From Ruminococcus sp. (GTDB taxonomy: Bacteria; Bacillota; Clostridia; Oscillospirales; Acutalibacteraceae): 64,000 bases of DNA. Positions 35,741 through 45,011 of the stretch are shown here, piece after piece (the stretch's first letter is position 1; every line of letters starts with the position of its first letter). A program made the position numbers and the translations under genes. A model generated the notes under the pieces. The model was given only the letters and a program-made list of their open reading frames with translations, did no database searches and had not been told where the DNA came from. The stretch covers positions 1 to 64,000 of the forward strand of contig JALELS010000009.1 in NCBI GenBank assembly GCA_022768065.1, written 5' to 3'.

Positions 35741-36307
35741 TTCGGTGTATGCGGTTATTACGTATTTGTTGCAAAGCAGAGAAAAGACATATCTCCCTTT
35801 TTCACAGTAGTAATCGGTATCGCAAAATTTTATATTATCAAAAAATATTCCGCTGTCGTTTATGTCTTTTTCCGCCTCTGCCGATGTAACGCCCATAAGC
35901 TCCGATGACAAAGCTATGTACGAGTTATAAAATTCCCTAAGTTCCTGTTCACTGTAAGAGTTTTCGTCGCCGGTTATGGTGGCTGCTATTCCCGTTACCG
36001 TGCCTTTTTCATCGGTGTCAAGCGTCAACAGCGCGGTTTTGCCGTCTATTTTGTAAAAGCTGTAAAAACAGCCGTCGCTTTTACACTCCTTAAAAAACTC
36101 GTCGTACTTTATTTCGGGCGAAGTGTATTCCGAATTGTATCGACGGCAAAATTCATATGCGTCTATGCTCTCTTGTTTTGAGCAGGCGGTAAGGAAAAGG
36201 CAGGCAGATACGGCGACCGTCGAAAGAAGCAACAAAATTCTTGCGGCAATTGATTTTTTTACCTTGGGAATATTAACCGTTTGTTCATATTTTTTTAACA
36301 AAAACAT
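35717..36307 (-). CDS. Hypothetical lipoprotein
   Basis: 196 aa, not recognised. A rather long basic N-region precedes the hydrophobic segment ILLLLSTVAVSACLFLTAC and a lipobox (LTAC, about Cys42), so it is a secreted lipoprotein. The external domain begins SKQESIDAYEFCRRYNSEYTSPEIKYDEF and shows no enzyme motif. It is convergent with the patatin gene and shares its hairpin. AAAGGAT lies upstream of ATG 36307. Confidence 0.7.
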   Translation of the reverse strand: MFLLKKYEQTVNIPKVKKSIAARILLLLSTVAVSACLFLTACSKQESIDAYEFCRRYNSEYTSPEIKYDEFFKECKSDGCFYSFYKIDGKTALLTLDTDEKGTVTGIAATITGDENSYSEQELREFYNSYIALSSELMGVTSAEAEKDINDSGIFFDNIKFCDTDYYCEKGRYVFSLLCNKYVITAYTEKANGRAY

Positions 36308-36401
36308 ATGGTAATCTATCCTTTATTATTATAAAATTATTGACAGCATTTCATTATCTGATGATATTATATTCCAAGCAAAACGCGAAAGTGGTGGTAT
36401 T

Positions 36402-37973
36402 TTGTTTAAGAAATTCAAAAGATTATCCCGAAAAAGGCAGATTTTTACCATTGTAATTACAGTGGTTATAGTTGCGCTTGTAGCCGCTCTTCTCTATCAG
36501 TCTTTCAAGCCCGACCCGAGACCCGAATATCAGGTGCAGGCGGCTGCTGTCGGCGACATACAGGCGACATTTGATACAAAGGGAACGGTTGAGTCCACAA
36601 GCACCGAAAAATTTACTGCTGCGGCAGGCGTCAAGGTAAGCTCCGTCAATGTGGCGGTAGGCGACAGGGTCAAAGCAGGCGATGTTCTGGCAACCTTCGA
36701 TGTATCGTCTATCGACGGCACACTCGCAAATTACAAAAGCGCTTACGATAAGGCAAAAGCGGCTTATGACAAAGCAAGCGGCTCCGTAAGCTCCGCAAAA
36801 AGCGGTATAAAGACAACCGAACTTCAGATTTCGCAGACGGAAAGCGATATTTCGGCACTCAAAAGAGAAATAGCCGCCGCACAGAGCGCTAACATAAAAA
36901 ATGCCGAGAACGCAAAAAATTATACCGAAGACCAGCTCGAAGCCCTTCGCGAGCAGCTTAAAAACGGCGGACTTACGGAAGATCAGATACAGGAAATAAT
37001 AAATTCTCTTAAAAATTCCTCCGGTAATGTCGATATAGAAAAGGCTGTTTCCGACTCCGTAGCCGCAAAGCAGGTTAAATTGGCTCAGGCAGAAGCACAG
37101 CTCACATCGCTCAAAACTCAGCGCGCGGTTTATGAGGCTCAGACAGACGAAACGGTGTCTGACCTTTATAAATCCGTTATGGAGCAAAAGCAAAAGGACT
37201 ACGAGAGTTATAAAGAGATATATGATTCTCTTAAAAACGGCTGGGTCGCTTCGGCTGACGGAATAATCACCACAGTCAATGTTGAGGCGGGTAAAGAGTT
37301 TACTCCTGCACAGACAGGCAGCTCCGGCGTAGACCTTTCGTCGATCGTAAGCTCTATGACAAGCAATTCCGAGGTCGCCTCAACTCTTACCGACATACTT
37401 TCGTCAACGGCAGGCTCCGCTTCGTCTGTGGGCGACGGTATAGTTCTTGAAAACTACGGCGAGTTTATAGCAAGCTTTACGGTCGGCAAATACGATCTCC
37501 TCGGTCTTAAAGTAGGTCAGAGCGCGGTTGTATCGACTCTCGGTTCCGATTATGACGCGGTAGTGTCGTATGTCGGCGCCACGGCTTCCGAAAACGGCGG
37601 ACTTAATATCAGCTCCATTGCTTCGAGCCTTACGGGTTCATCGTCAAATTCGGCGAGCGCGGCTGCAAAGGTCAAGATATTAAACCCCGATGAAAAGATA
37701 GTAATCGGCTTTGACGTAGATATAAAAGTCAATACCGAGAAAATAACAAACGTCCTCAAAATACCGGTTGACGCCGTAGCAACTGATGACGCCGTCACTT
37801 ATGTATATGTATATAATCCCGATAAAAAGACCGTCGAAAAGAGAACCGTCGAGCTTGGCGTATTTTCCGATGACGATTATGAGGTAAAATCCGGGATTTC
37901 CGAGGGCGAAATGGTTGTTATGAACCCCAAAGCGGCTCTCACCGACGGAACAAAAATATCGGTTAAAGGTTAA
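36402..37973 (+). CDS. HlyD/MacA-family periplasmic-adaptor-like protein
   Basis: 523 aa membrane-fusion (RND/MacA type) adaptor. Short cytoplasmic N-terminus, one membrane helix (about 13-30, FTIVITVVIVALVAALLY), a lipoyl-like half (VQAAAVGDIQATFDTKGTVESTSTEKF...VAVGDRVKAGDVLATFD), a long Ala/Lys-rich coiled coil (about 110-260), the second lipoyl half (SADGIITTVNVEAGKEF), a Ser-rich insertion, and C-terminal beta domains (KIPVDAVATDDAVTYVYV). Start is TTG 36402, after AAAGTGGTGG. The FtsX permease follows 29 bases later. In Gram-positives such pairs export peptides or antimicrobials, but the usual ABC ATPase gene is missing between them. Confidence 0.87.
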   Translation: MFKKFKRLSRKRQIFTIVITVVIVALVAALLYQSFKPDPRPEYQVQAAAVGDIQATFDTKGTVESTSTEKFTAAAGVKVSSVNVAVGDRVKAGDVLATFDVSSIDGTLANYKSAYDKAKAAYDKASGSVSSAKSGIKTTELQISQTESDISALKREIAAAQSANIKNAENAKNYTEDQLEALREQLKNGGLTEDQIQEIINSLKNSSGNVDIEKAVSDSVAAKQVKLAQAEAQLTSLKTQRAVYEAQTDETVSDLYKSVMEQKQKDYESYKEIYDSLKNGWVASADGIITTVNVEAGKEFTPAQTGSSGVDLSSIVSSMTSNSEVASTLTDILSSTAGSASSVGDGIVLENYGEFIASFTVGKYDLLGLKVGQSAVVSTLGSDYDAVVSYVGATASENGGLNISSIASSLTGSSSNSASAAAKVKILNPDEKIVIGFDVDIKVNTEKITNVLKIPVDAVATDDAVTYVYVYNPDKKTVEKRTVELGVFSDDDYEVKSGISEGEMVVMNPKAALTDGTKISVKG

Positions 37974-38002
37974 TTTAGGCTGAAAAGGCAGGTGGCTCCG
38001 AA

Positions 38003-39259
38003 TTGAATATAAAAGAAAATATAAGGATCGCCATTTTCAGCATTAAGTCGAACCTTATGCGCTCGCTTCTTACAATGCTCGGTATTATAATCGGCGTTGC
38101 TTCGGTAATAGCGGTAATAACGGTCGGTAACGGCGGCAGAGATTATATCGTAGGTATGATTCGCGATATGGGCTCAAGTGCCATAAGCATAACCGTAAAC
38201 GCCGCGAATTCGGACATCTCGAATTCCGACTATATCACGGATGACGATATAAACGCCATTAAATCGCTTGATAATGTTCAGTATGTATCACCGATGGTAA
38301 TGACTATGGGCTCGCTCTCGGTAGAGGGTAACGACAAAAGCGCCATAGGAGTTATAGTAGGCGGCAACAGCGATTTAAGATATGTTATGAACGGCGACTG
38401 TATATACGGCAGATACTTCAATAAAACCGAGGTTGAGGCAGGCAGAAGCGTGTGTATAATCGACTCGACAAGTGCCATGCAGCTTTTCGGCAAGAAAAAT
38501 GTTGTCGGCGAATTTATTTCGTTCAATTACAACGATGTGTCCGTGAGCTTCAAAATAATCGGCGTTACCGATATGATGAGCTCGTTTGGCGGCGACAGCG
38601 AAAAGATGCTCGAAAATATGAATTCTCTTACCGGCGGTTCAACGGTGACAAGCGCCATGATAATGGTTCCGTCTACCGTAGCCACTCAGATAATGGGCGG
38701 CGAGGCGCGTTACGATACCGTTTATATTATGGCAAAGGATGAAAACGATCTTGAAAGCGCCGGCAATGCGGCAGTAAACCGCATAAAGGCAAGACATAAC
38801 AACCTTGACCGTGACTGCTACACCTTAACCAATATGGCAACATACATCGACCTTCTTGATACGGTTATAAACGTGTTTACCATATTTATTGCGGCAGTCA
38901 GCGCAATATCTCTCGTAGTCGGCGGAATAGGCGTTATGAATATAATGCTCGTCTCCATAACGGAGCGAACGCGAGAAATAGGCATACGAAAGGCGTTGGG
39001 AGCCAAAACCTCCACAATACTGTTCCAGTTCCTCACGGAGTCCATAATCCTGTGCCTGATAGGCGGACTTATAGGACTGCTGCTCGGTGTTGCCGCGGCG
39101 GCGATAGTTTCAAAAATTATGAACGTGCCGCTTGAGGTTAAATTCTCGACGGTTGCGCTTGCGATAGGATTTTCTACCGCGATAGGCGTAATATTCGGTG
39201 TGTACCCCGCAAAACGCGCCGCAAAAATGCCTCCCATAGAAGCTCTGAGAAGAGATTGA
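38003..39259 (+). CDS. MacB-like FtsX-domain ABC permease
   Basis: 418 aa permease of the MacB/FtsX type VII ABC superfamily. N-terminal helix with LMRSLLTMLGIIIGVASVIAVITVGNG, an extracytoplasmic MacB-PCD domain (about 45-280), then three helices with GGIGVMNIMLVSITERTREIGIRKALGAKTSTI, the conserved coupling motif. There is no ATP-binding domain, so a separate ATPase is needed; none is encoded here or beside it. TTG 38003 has AGGTGGC upstream. It is in an operon with the adaptor, ending at the terminator 39272. Confidence 0.88.
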   Translation: MNIKENIRIAIFSIKSNLMRSLLTMLGIIIGVASVIAVITVGNGGRDYIVGMIRDMGSSAISITVNAANSDISNSDYITDDDINAIKSLDNVQYVSPMVMTMGSLSVEGNDKSAIGVIVGGNSDLRYVMNGDCIYGRYFNKTEVEAGRSVCIIDSTSAMQLFGKKNVVGEFISFNYNDVSVSFKIIGVTDMMSSFGGDSEKMLENMNSLTGGSTVTSAMIMVPSTVATQIMGGEARYDTVYIMAKDENDLESAGNAAVNRIKARHNNLDRDCYTLTNMATYIDLLDTVINVFTIFIAAVSAISLVVGGIGVMNIMLVSITERTREIGIRKALGAKTSTILFQFLTESIILCLIGGLIGLLLGVAAAAIVSKIMNVPLEVKFSTVALAIGFSTAIGVIFGVYPAKRAAKMPPIEALRRD

Positions 39260-39271
39260 TAATTTAATTAT

Positions 39272-39312
39272 AAACGGATCGGAAAAGCCTCGGCTGATCG
39301 GTCCGTTTTTTG
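39272..39312 (+). terminator. Terminator after the FtsX permease gene
   Basis: AAACGGATCGG/GATCGGTCCGTTTTTT hairpin. The next 310 bases to the nfeD promoter are AT-rich and hold only a small TGTCG/CGACA hairpin at 39377-39396; no gene seen. Confidence 0.8.
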
Positions 39313-39620
39313 CTTGTACTTAAAAATTGTCTCTCGATGGGTAATATCCTGCAAAACGGCAATGTATATTTGATTTTGTCGAAAACTCCGCGACAAGATC
39401 GTTACTTTACATTTTTGAAAGCGTAAAATCCGCTTAAAACCAAAGTTTTTAACATTATGAACACGGTTTTGAACATTTTGATTGTCAAAAACTTCCGTGG
39501 CATAATATGTCAAAACTGCATAATTGTATTGTTCGAAATAAATTTATTGCATATTTTTTTGAATTACAAGGCTCGCCGTCCGTCATTTTTCGACAATTGC
39601 AGACCGATTTTTGAATAATG

Positions 39621-39649
39621 TTGTGTTTTGCGGCAGCTTTTGATATAAT
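39621..39649 (+). promoter_or_regulatory. Promoter of the nfeD-SPFH operon
   Basis: TTGTGT (39621-39626), 17 bases, TATAAT (39644-39649), 34 bases before the nfeD start. Confidence 0.65.
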
Positions 39650-39682
39650 ATAATAAGCAAATGAAAAAAGGAGTGTATTACC

Positions 39683-40135
39683 GTGGGATTTACCGTTACG
39701 GGGCTTACCGTTCTTTGGTCGGTGCTTCTCATACTGTTTATAATTGCGGAGGCGGTGACCGTTCAGCTTGTTTCCATCTGGTTTGCCGTAGGCTCTCTTG
39801 CCGCGCTGATCTCAAATCTTTGCGGTGCCGGTACACTTTTGCAGGCAGCGCTTTTTGTAGGTGTGTCATTTGCGGCGCTTTTGCTGACTCGTCCGCTCGT
39901 CAAAAAATTCTCTTCACCTAAAATACAGCGCACAAATCTTGACCGCATTATAGGCGAAAGGGCGATAGTCACGGAAGAAATAGATAATCTTCGTGCCATA
40001 GGTATTGTAAAAGCCGACGGGAAATCGTGGACCGCACGCTCTGCTGACGGAAGCATTATACCGACGGGAAGTGTCGTTGAGGTGGAAAAAATCGACGGCG
40101 TTAAGCTGATAGTCGGTTTAATACAGAATAAATAA
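39683..40135 (+). CDS. nfeD: NfeD-family membrane protein (short form)
   Basis: 150 aa NfeD short form: two to three N-terminal helices (TVLWSVLLILFIIAEAVTVQLVSIWFAVGSLAALISNL) and a C-terminal OB-fold (LDRIIGERAIVTEEIDNL...GSVVEVEKIDGVKLIV). Partner of the SPFH protein encoded 19 bases downstream; together they organise membrane microdomains. GTG 39683 has AAAAGGAG nine bases upstream. Confidence 0.88.
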   Translation: MGFTVTGLTVLWSVLLILFIIAEAVTVQLVSIWFAVGSLAALISNLCGAGTLLQAALFVGVSFAALLLTRPLVKKFSSPKIQRTNLDRIIGERAIVTEEIDNLRAIGIVKADGKSWTARSADGSIIPTGSVVEVEKIDGVKLIVGLIQNK

Positions 40136-40154
40136 AAGGAAGAGGTATTTTATT

Positions 40155-41123
40155 ATGGTATGGCTCTATGTTGTTTTGGCGATAGTTGTAATCGCGCTTA
40201 TCGTCGTAATAGCAAATTTGAAAATTGTTCCGCAGTCAAAAGCGTATGTCATCGAGCGTCTCGGTGCATATCTTACGACGTGGCAGACAGGTTTCCACGT
40301 TAAAATTCCGTTCTTTGAGAGAATAGCCAAGGTTGTCTCATTAAAAGAGCAGGTCGTTGATTTCGCACCGCAGCCCGTTATCACCAAGGATAACGTAACT
40401 ATGCAGATAGATACGGTTGTATTCTTCCAGATAACCGACCCCAAGCTTTACACATACGGTGTTGAACATCCGATTTCGGCTATCGAAAATCTCTCGGCAA
40501 CCACACTTCGTAACATCATCGGCGAAATGGAGCTTGACGCAACTCTTACTTCGCGTGATACCATAAATGCAAAAATACGCGTAATCCTTGACGAAGCCAC
40601 CGACCCATGGGGCATTAAGGTTAACCGCGTAGAGCTTAAAAACATTATTCCGCCGCGCGAGATTCAGGACGCCATGGAAAAGCAGATGAAGGCAGAGCGC
40701 CATCGCCGTGAGGCAATACTCACCGCAGAGGGTGAAAAGGCAAGTAAGATACTTGTGGCAGAGGGCCATAAGGAGTCCCAGATACTCAACGCCGAGGCAG
40801 AAAAACAGGCGGCAATTCTTCACGCCGAAGCCGTTAAAGAAGCCAAAATACGTGAGGCGGAGGGTGAAGCCGAGGCTATACTCGCCGTACAAAGGGCAAA
40901 TGCAAAGGCTATCGAGCTTATAAACGAGGCTGCTCCGAGCGACGCCGTTATAGCCATAAAGAGCCTTGAGGCTTTCTCAAAGGCTGCCGACGGTAAGGCT
41001 ACTAAGATTATTATTCCGTCGGAAATTCAGAGCCTTGCGGGGCTTGCCGCAAGCCTTAAAGAGCTTGTTACAGAGCCTGCTGCCGACTCAAAAGCCGACT
41101 CCGACGCAGAGAAAACCGAGTAA
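40155..41123 (+). CDS. SPFH/band 7 family protein (paraslipin type)
   Basis: 322 aa stomatin/paraslipin. One N-terminal membrane helix (about 2-20), SPFH domain (IVPQSKAYVIERLGAYLTTWQTGFHVKIPFFERIAKVVSLKEQVVDFAPQPVITKDNV), then a long Ala/Glu/Lys-rich coiled coil (AEGEKASKILVAEGHKESQILNAEAEKQAAILHAEAVKEAKIREAEGEAEA). Such proteins oligomerise at the membrane. Cotranscribed with nfeD, the usual pair. Terminator at 41143. Confidence 0.92.
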   Translation: MVWLYVVLAIVVIALIVVIANLKIVPQSKAYVIERLGAYLTTWQTGFHVKIPFFERIAKVVSLKEQVVDFAPQPVITKDNVTMQIDTVVFFQITDPKLYTYGVEHPISAIENLSATTLRNIIGEMELDATLTSRDTINAKIRVILDEATDPWGIKVNRVELKNIIPPREIQDAMEKQMKAERHRREAILTAEGEKASKILVAEGHKESQILNAEAEKQAAILHAEAVKEAKIREAEGEAEAILAVQRANAKAIELINEAAPSDAVIAIKSLEAFSKAADGKATKIIIPSEIQSLAGLAASLKELVTEPAADSKADSDAEKTE

Positions 41124-41142
41124 AATAACAATTTGATTTTAA

Positions 41143-41194
41143 CACCGCCGCAGAAGAATGTTTCTATGAAAAGCTTTTGCGGCGGCTTTTTTGC
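41143..41194 (+). terminator. Terminator after the SPFH gene
   Basis: ACCGCCGCAGAAG.../...CTTTTGCGGCGGC followed by TTTTTT. Confidence 0.85.
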
Positions 41195-41221
41195 AAATTC
41201 TCTAAAGTTTTGTATAAGCTC

Positions 41222-41250
41222 TTGCAATATCGAAAAGATTATATTATAAT
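41222..41250 (+). promoter_or_regulatory. Promoter of the SRP RNA gene
   Basis: TTGCAA (41222-41227), 17 bases, TATAAT (41245-41250), consensus -10; start near 41257. Confidence 0.8.
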
Positions 41251-41266
41251 AATATCACCTTAATTT

Positions 41267-41383
41267 GGTCGTGTGCCGTGCGGGTCCTGTGCGACAGAGC
41301 TCCACGAACCATGTCAGGCGGGGAACCGAGCAGCATTAAGTGGTCAGCCTGTGCGCCACAGTCCGCCTGCACGGTGCATGACC
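41267..41383 (+). ncRNA. ffs: Signal recognition particle RNA (small bacterial SRP RNA)
   Basis: The apical SRP hairpin is clear: CATGTCAGGCGGGGAACCGA followed by GCAGCATTAAGTGG, with the conserved GTCAGG, GGAA tetraloop and AGCAGC elements. The ends pair (GGTCGTGTGCCGTGCGGG with GCCTGCACGGTGCATGACC), giving an extended rod of about 117 nt. It lies just upstream of dnaX, the usual Firmicutes location, behind a consensus promoter. It serves as RNA core of the particle with Ffh for co-translational membrane targeting. The exact ends are uncertain by a few bases. Confidence 0.93.
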
Positions 41384-41462
41384 AAGTTAAGGTCTTTATT
41401 TTTGTTGTGGAGCTGAAAGGTGCCGGCGTTTTTCGTGCGGCACAAAAGCGGGAGGTGTGAAA

Positions 41463-43160
41463 ATGTATCAGGCGCTGTATCGCAAATATCGTCCGCAGAC
41501 CTTTTCCGATGTCGTCGGGCAGGAGCACGTTACCGAGACTCTCAGGAACGCGGTAAAATCGGGCAGACTTTCACACGCCTATCTTTTCACCGGTTCTCGC
41601 GGAACGGGCAAAACCTCATGTGCCAAAATTCTCGCAAAAGCGGTCAACTGTGAAAATCCCGTGGACGGCAACCCGTGCGGAAAATGTGCCGCCTGCCGCG
41701 GTATAGACGACGGCTCGATTTTGGATGTAATCGAAATAGACGCCGCGTCAAATAACGGCGTTGACAATATCCGAGATCTCCGCGAGGAGGCAAATTATAC
41801 GCCGTCCGCCGTAAAGTACCGCGTGTATATCATAGACGAAGTGCATATGCTCTCCGTGGGCGCATTTAACGCTCTTTTAAAAACGCTTGAAGAGCCGCCG
41901 GAGCACGTCAAATTCATTTTGGCAACCACCGAGGTGCACAAGTTACCGTCTACGATTTTGTCACGTTGCCAGCGCTTTGATTTTAAACGCATTTCACCCG
42001 AGGATATAGCAAAAAGGCTTTCATTCGTAGCCGATAAAGAAAATATCGATTTAACCCCCGAAGCGGCAATGCTTATATCGCGTATTGCCGACGGTGCGCT
42101 CCGTGACGCGTTGTCGCTGCTTGACAGATGCGCGTCTTACGGAACCCAAATAACCGAAAAGGTGGCAAGCGATGCCGCAGGCATAGCCGGCAGAGAGCAT
42201 CTGTTTGAGCTTGTTGACGCCGTAATCTCTCACGATTGTCCAAAGGCGCTCACGATAATAGATGAGCTTTACAATAATTCCTGCGATATGGAACGTCTTT
42301 TAAGCGAATTACTCTCTCATTTCCGCAATATGATGGTTGCGCTGACGGTTCCTAATTTCAGAGAACTCGTTATCTGCCCCGATTCCGAAATAGAGATAAT
42401 ACGCCGCCAGGCAAAGAGCCTAACGCTTGAGAGCGTTCTCTCGTGTATGGACAGAATCGGCGACTCCATAGCCGAAATCAAAAGGGGAGCCGACAGGCGC
42501 ACAAGCGCCGAAATGGCTGTTATCAGATTGACAAGCCCGAAGCTTGATACGGATATGGCGGCTGTTTTACGCAGAATTTCGGATATTGAAGTAAAACTTA
42601 AAAACGGCGTGTTTAAGCCCTCTCAGGAGTCTCGGGAGTCGAATTTTGCCGCGAACGCAGCTCCGGTGAAGCAAAGCGAGCCGAACGAAGAGCAAACGCA
42701 GCAGGTTAAAAACGAAGAGCCCGAAAGCAAAGAGGCTGTTCCCGATAAAACGCCTGCCGCTTATGCCGAGTCAAACAATGCGGAGCCGAAATTAAATGAG
42801 ACGCCGCCGCAAGATAAAAACCGCGAAATAAAATCGGACGAAGTGTTTGAAAATTGGGCTGAGGTCGTCGATATATTGTCGCGCACTTCACCGGCGCTTA
42901 CGGGATTTTTAAACGGCTCTACGGCGTTTATTCATCCGGGCGGATTTTTACTTATAAAATCGTCAAATTCAATACTCGGTCAAATGCTTATGACAGGTAA
43001 TTTTTCAAACTGCATTGTAAAGGCCGTGTATGAGGTCAGCGGCAAAAAATACCGCATAGGCATATATAACGAGAATACCGAGCCCGAGCAGAAAAAAGAC
43101 CCGTTAGAGGGGCTTTTGAGCAGGGCAAAGGATCTCGGCATCAATGTTATAGATCAATAA
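41463..43160 (+). CDS. dnaX: DNA polymerase III subunits gamma and tau
   Basis: About 565 aa DnaX clamp-loader subunit. Walker A GSRGTGKTS, zinc cysteines in CGKCAACRG, Walker B IIDEVHMLS, sensor 1 LATTEVHKLPSTILSRCQRF and the arginine-finger region are all present (about 1-240); domain III follows and a low-complexity linker (about 400-450) leads to the tau-like C-terminus. ATG 41463 with GGGAGGTGTG upstream is preferred over GTG 41457. The sequence shows no obvious slippery site for a gamma product. First of dnaX-ybaB-recR. Confidence 0.95.
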   Translation: MYQALYRKYRPQTFSDVVGQEHVTETLRNAVKSGRLSHAYLFTGSRGTGKTSCAKILAKAVNCENPVDGNPCGKCAACRGIDDGSILDVIEIDAASNNGVDNIRDLREEANYTPSAVKYRVYIIDEVHMLSVGAFNALLKTLEEPPEHVKFILATTEVHKLPSTILSRCQRFDFKRISPEDIAKRLSFVADKENIDLTPEAAMLISRIADGALRDALSLLDRCASYGTQITEKVASDAAGIAGREHLFELVDAVISHDCPKALTIIDELYNNSCDMERLLSELLSHFRNMMVALTVPNFRELVICPDSEIEIIRRQAKSLTLESVLSCMDRIGDSIAEIKRGADRRTSAEMAVIRLTSPKLDTDMAAVLRRISDIEVKLKNGVFKPSQESRESNFAANAAPVKQSEPNEEQTQQVKNEEPESKEAVPDKTPAAYAESNNAEPKLNETPPQDKNREIKSDEVFENWAEVVDILSRTSPALTGFLNGSTAFIHPGGFLLIKSSNSILGQMLMTGNFSNCIVKAVYEVSGKKYRIGIYNENTEPEQKKDPLEGLLSRAKDLGINVIDQ

Positions 43161-43192
43161 ATAAGATTAAATTGGAAGGAAATGGTAATAAT

Positions 43193-43537
43193 ATGAAAGC
43201 AAGAATTCCGAACCAGGGTCCTACCGGAGCCAATATGATGAAAAAGCTCCAGGAGGTTCAAAACAATATGAGCGCGCTTCAGGATGAGCTTGCCGTTGCC
43301 GAATACAATGCGTCGGCAGGCGGCGGAGCGGTTGAGGTTACGGTAAACGGCTCGCATGAAATTAAGGCTATCAAAATCAAACCCGAGGTTATCGACCCCG
43401 AAGAGCCCGAAATGCTTGAGGATCTTCTTATGGCTTCTCTCAACGAGGCTATGCGTAAAGCCGACGAAACCGCAGAGCGTGAAATGAATAAGCTTACCGG
43501 CGGACTTAACATACCCGGAATGGGCGGTATGTTTTAA
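43193..43537 (+). CDS. ybaB: YbaB/EbfC-family nucleoid-associated protein
   Basis: About 114 aa YbaB/EbfC DNA-binding protein. Core MMKKLQEVQNNMSALQDELAVAEYNASAGGGAVEVTVNGSHEIKAIKIKPEVIDPEEPEMLEDLLMASLNEAMRKADE fits the family. ATG 43193 is preferred over TTG 43172; a GGAAGGAAATGG stretch lies upstream. Its stop overlaps the recR start by one base (TAATG), the conserved dnaX-ybaB-recR order. Confidence 0.92.
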   Translation: MKARIPNQGPTGANMMKKLQEVQNNMSALQDELAVAEYNASAGGGAVEVTVNGSHEIKAIKIKPEVIDPEEPEMLEDLLMASLNEAMRKADETAEREMNKLTGGLNIPGMGGMF

Positions 43538-44133
43538 TGGGATACAATATCCCGGCGCTTGAAAAGCTGATAGACGAATTTCGCAAAATGCCGTCCGTAG
43601 GCACAAAATCGGCGGAAAGAATGGCGTTTTATGTGCTCGGGCTTGACGATAACGGGACAGCAGAGCTTGCAAATGCCATAGTGACGGCTCACGAAAAAAT
43701 ACATCAGTGCAAAATTTGCCGCAATCTTACCGAAGATGAAATCTGCCCGATTTGCAGTAATGAAAAGCGCGACAGATCTACAATTTGCGTGGTCGAAAGT
43801 CCGCGTGATGTCATAGCGTTTGAGCGTACCCACGAATACCGCGGTCTGTATCACGTTCTGCACGGCGTTATTTCACCGATGAACGGTATAGGTCCCGACG
43901 ACCTCACCGTTAAAGAGCTCCTTTTGCGTATGAGTGACAGCGTAAACGAAGTCATTATGGCTACAAACCCCACGGTAGAGGGTGAGGCAACGGCTATGTA
44001 TATCAGCAAGCTTTTAAAGCCCATCGGCGTAAAAGTAACAAGGCTCGCTTACGGTGTCCCCGTAGGCGCCGACCTTGAGTATGCCGACGAAGTAACTTTG
44101 ATGCGCGCACTTGAGGGCAGAAATCTTATATGA
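43537..44133 (+). CDS. recR: Recombination mediator protein RecR
   Basis: 198 aa RecR. N-terminal helix-hairpin-helix (LIDEFRKMPSVGTKSAERMAFYVL), C4 zinc finger (CKICRNLTEDEICPIC), Toprim domain (ICVVESPRDVIAFERTHEYRGLYHVLHGVISPMNGIGPDDL) and C-terminal Walker-B-like region (RLAYGVPVGADLEYADEVTL) are complete. It works with RecF/RecO to load RecA at gaps. Confidence 0.96.
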   Translation: MGYNIPALEKLIDEFRKMPSVGTKSAERMAFYVLGLDDNGTAELANAIVTAHEKIHQCKICRNLTEDEICPICSNEKRDRSTICVVESPRDVIAFERTHEYRGLYHVLHGVISPMNGIGPDDLTVKELLLRMSDSVNEVIMATNPTVEGEATAMYISKLLKPIGVKVTRLAYGVPVGADLEYADEVTLMRALEGRNLI

Positions 44134-44184
44134 TTAAAAGGTTCGGCAGATAGCTGCCGATAATGTTGACGAAAGGTAAAACTT

Positions 44185-44649
44185 ATGGCTGCCGAGCAAA
44201 TCAAAAAAATTGCACAGAATAAAAAAGCCTACCACGATTATTTCATTCTCGAAACCTACGAGGCAGGTATAGAGCTTTTCGGCACGGAAGTCAAAAGTAT
44301 ACGCGAGGGCAGGATAAACTTAAAGGATTCCTGGTGCAGTATCGACGGCGGCGAAATATTTGCAAATTCGGTTCATATAAGCCCGTATGATCACGGCAAT
44401 ATTTTTAACCGCGACCCTCTGCGCGTAAAACGCCTTTTAATGCATAAAAAAGAAATACACAGGCTCTACGGCACAATAAAACAGCAGGGGCTGACACTCA
44501 TACCGCTGTCGGTGTATTTTAAAAACGGCAGGGCAAAAATGGAAGTCGGTCTTTGTAAGGGCAAAAAGAATTACGATAAACGCGATGTTGCCGCCAAAAA
44601 GGAAGCAACGCGCACTATCGACAGAGAGCTGAAAGAGCGAATGAGATAA
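44185..44649 (+). CDS. smpB: SsrA-binding protein SmpB
   Basis: 154 aa SmpB, the tmRNA partner in trans-translation. [67 protein letters not shown] and the basic tail [30 protein letters not shown] are family hallmarks. The tmRNA gene begins seven bases after its stop, so the two partners are adjacent and probably co-transcribed. Confidence 0.97.
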   Translation: MAAEQIKKIAQNKKAYHDYFILETYEAGIELFGTEVKSIREGRINLKDSWCSIDGGEIFANSVHISPYDHGNIFNRDPLRVKRLLMHKKEIHRLYGTIKQQGLTLIPLSVYFKNGRAKMEVGLCKGKKNYDKRDVAAKKEATRTIDRELKERMR

Positions 44650-44656
44650 TATATAA

Positions 44657-45010
44657 GGGGATGAAAGGATTTCGACGGGGTCTTTGAACCACGATAAGCG
44701 AGCAGCGGTGTGGTACCGCTTTAAACAGCCACAGTTTATTAAAAATAAACGACAAAGATTCTAAAGTTTTACTCGCTGCTTAAGTCAGCGGGTCGTTCCC
44801 TCCGAAGTACCGCGATCGGATAAGGAGCGTCATCAGCGGTAAATGTGAACGGGTAACCGCCTTGTAACCCGTCACACACAGCAGGGCTACCAAAGCGCAT
44901 AGACCGCCGTCGGGCGATGTGCCGAGGGAATTTTAAATTGACGGATACGCTCGTAGAAATTTGTGAGGATGAGATTTCGGACGCGGTTTCGATTACCGCC
45001 ATCTCCACCA
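44657..45010 (+). ncRNA. ssrA: tmRNA (SsrA RNA)
   Basis: The 5' end GGGGATGAAAGGATTTCGAC and 3' end CATCTCCACCA form the tRNA-like acceptor with encoded CCA; about 354 nt. The tag reading frame ends at TAA 44781-44783 and reads NDKDSKVLLAA from AAC 44748, preceded by ATA, so the resume codon would be Ile (tag INDKDSKVLLAA) instead of the usual Ala. GATTC-like TpsiC arm and CGC/ pseudoknot segments (for example GCTGCTTAAGTCAGCGGG) follow. Downstream terminator at 45012. The 3' end of ssrA is a frequent integration target. Confidence 0.95.
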
Positions 45011-45011
45011 T

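Noticed and set aside
36423-37193. Minus-strand ORF of 256 aa
   Set aside because: Antisense of the adaptor coiled coil.
41244-41528. ORFs on both strands upstream of dnaX
   Set aside because: The region is the SRP RNA gene; its conserved apical loop explains the sequence.
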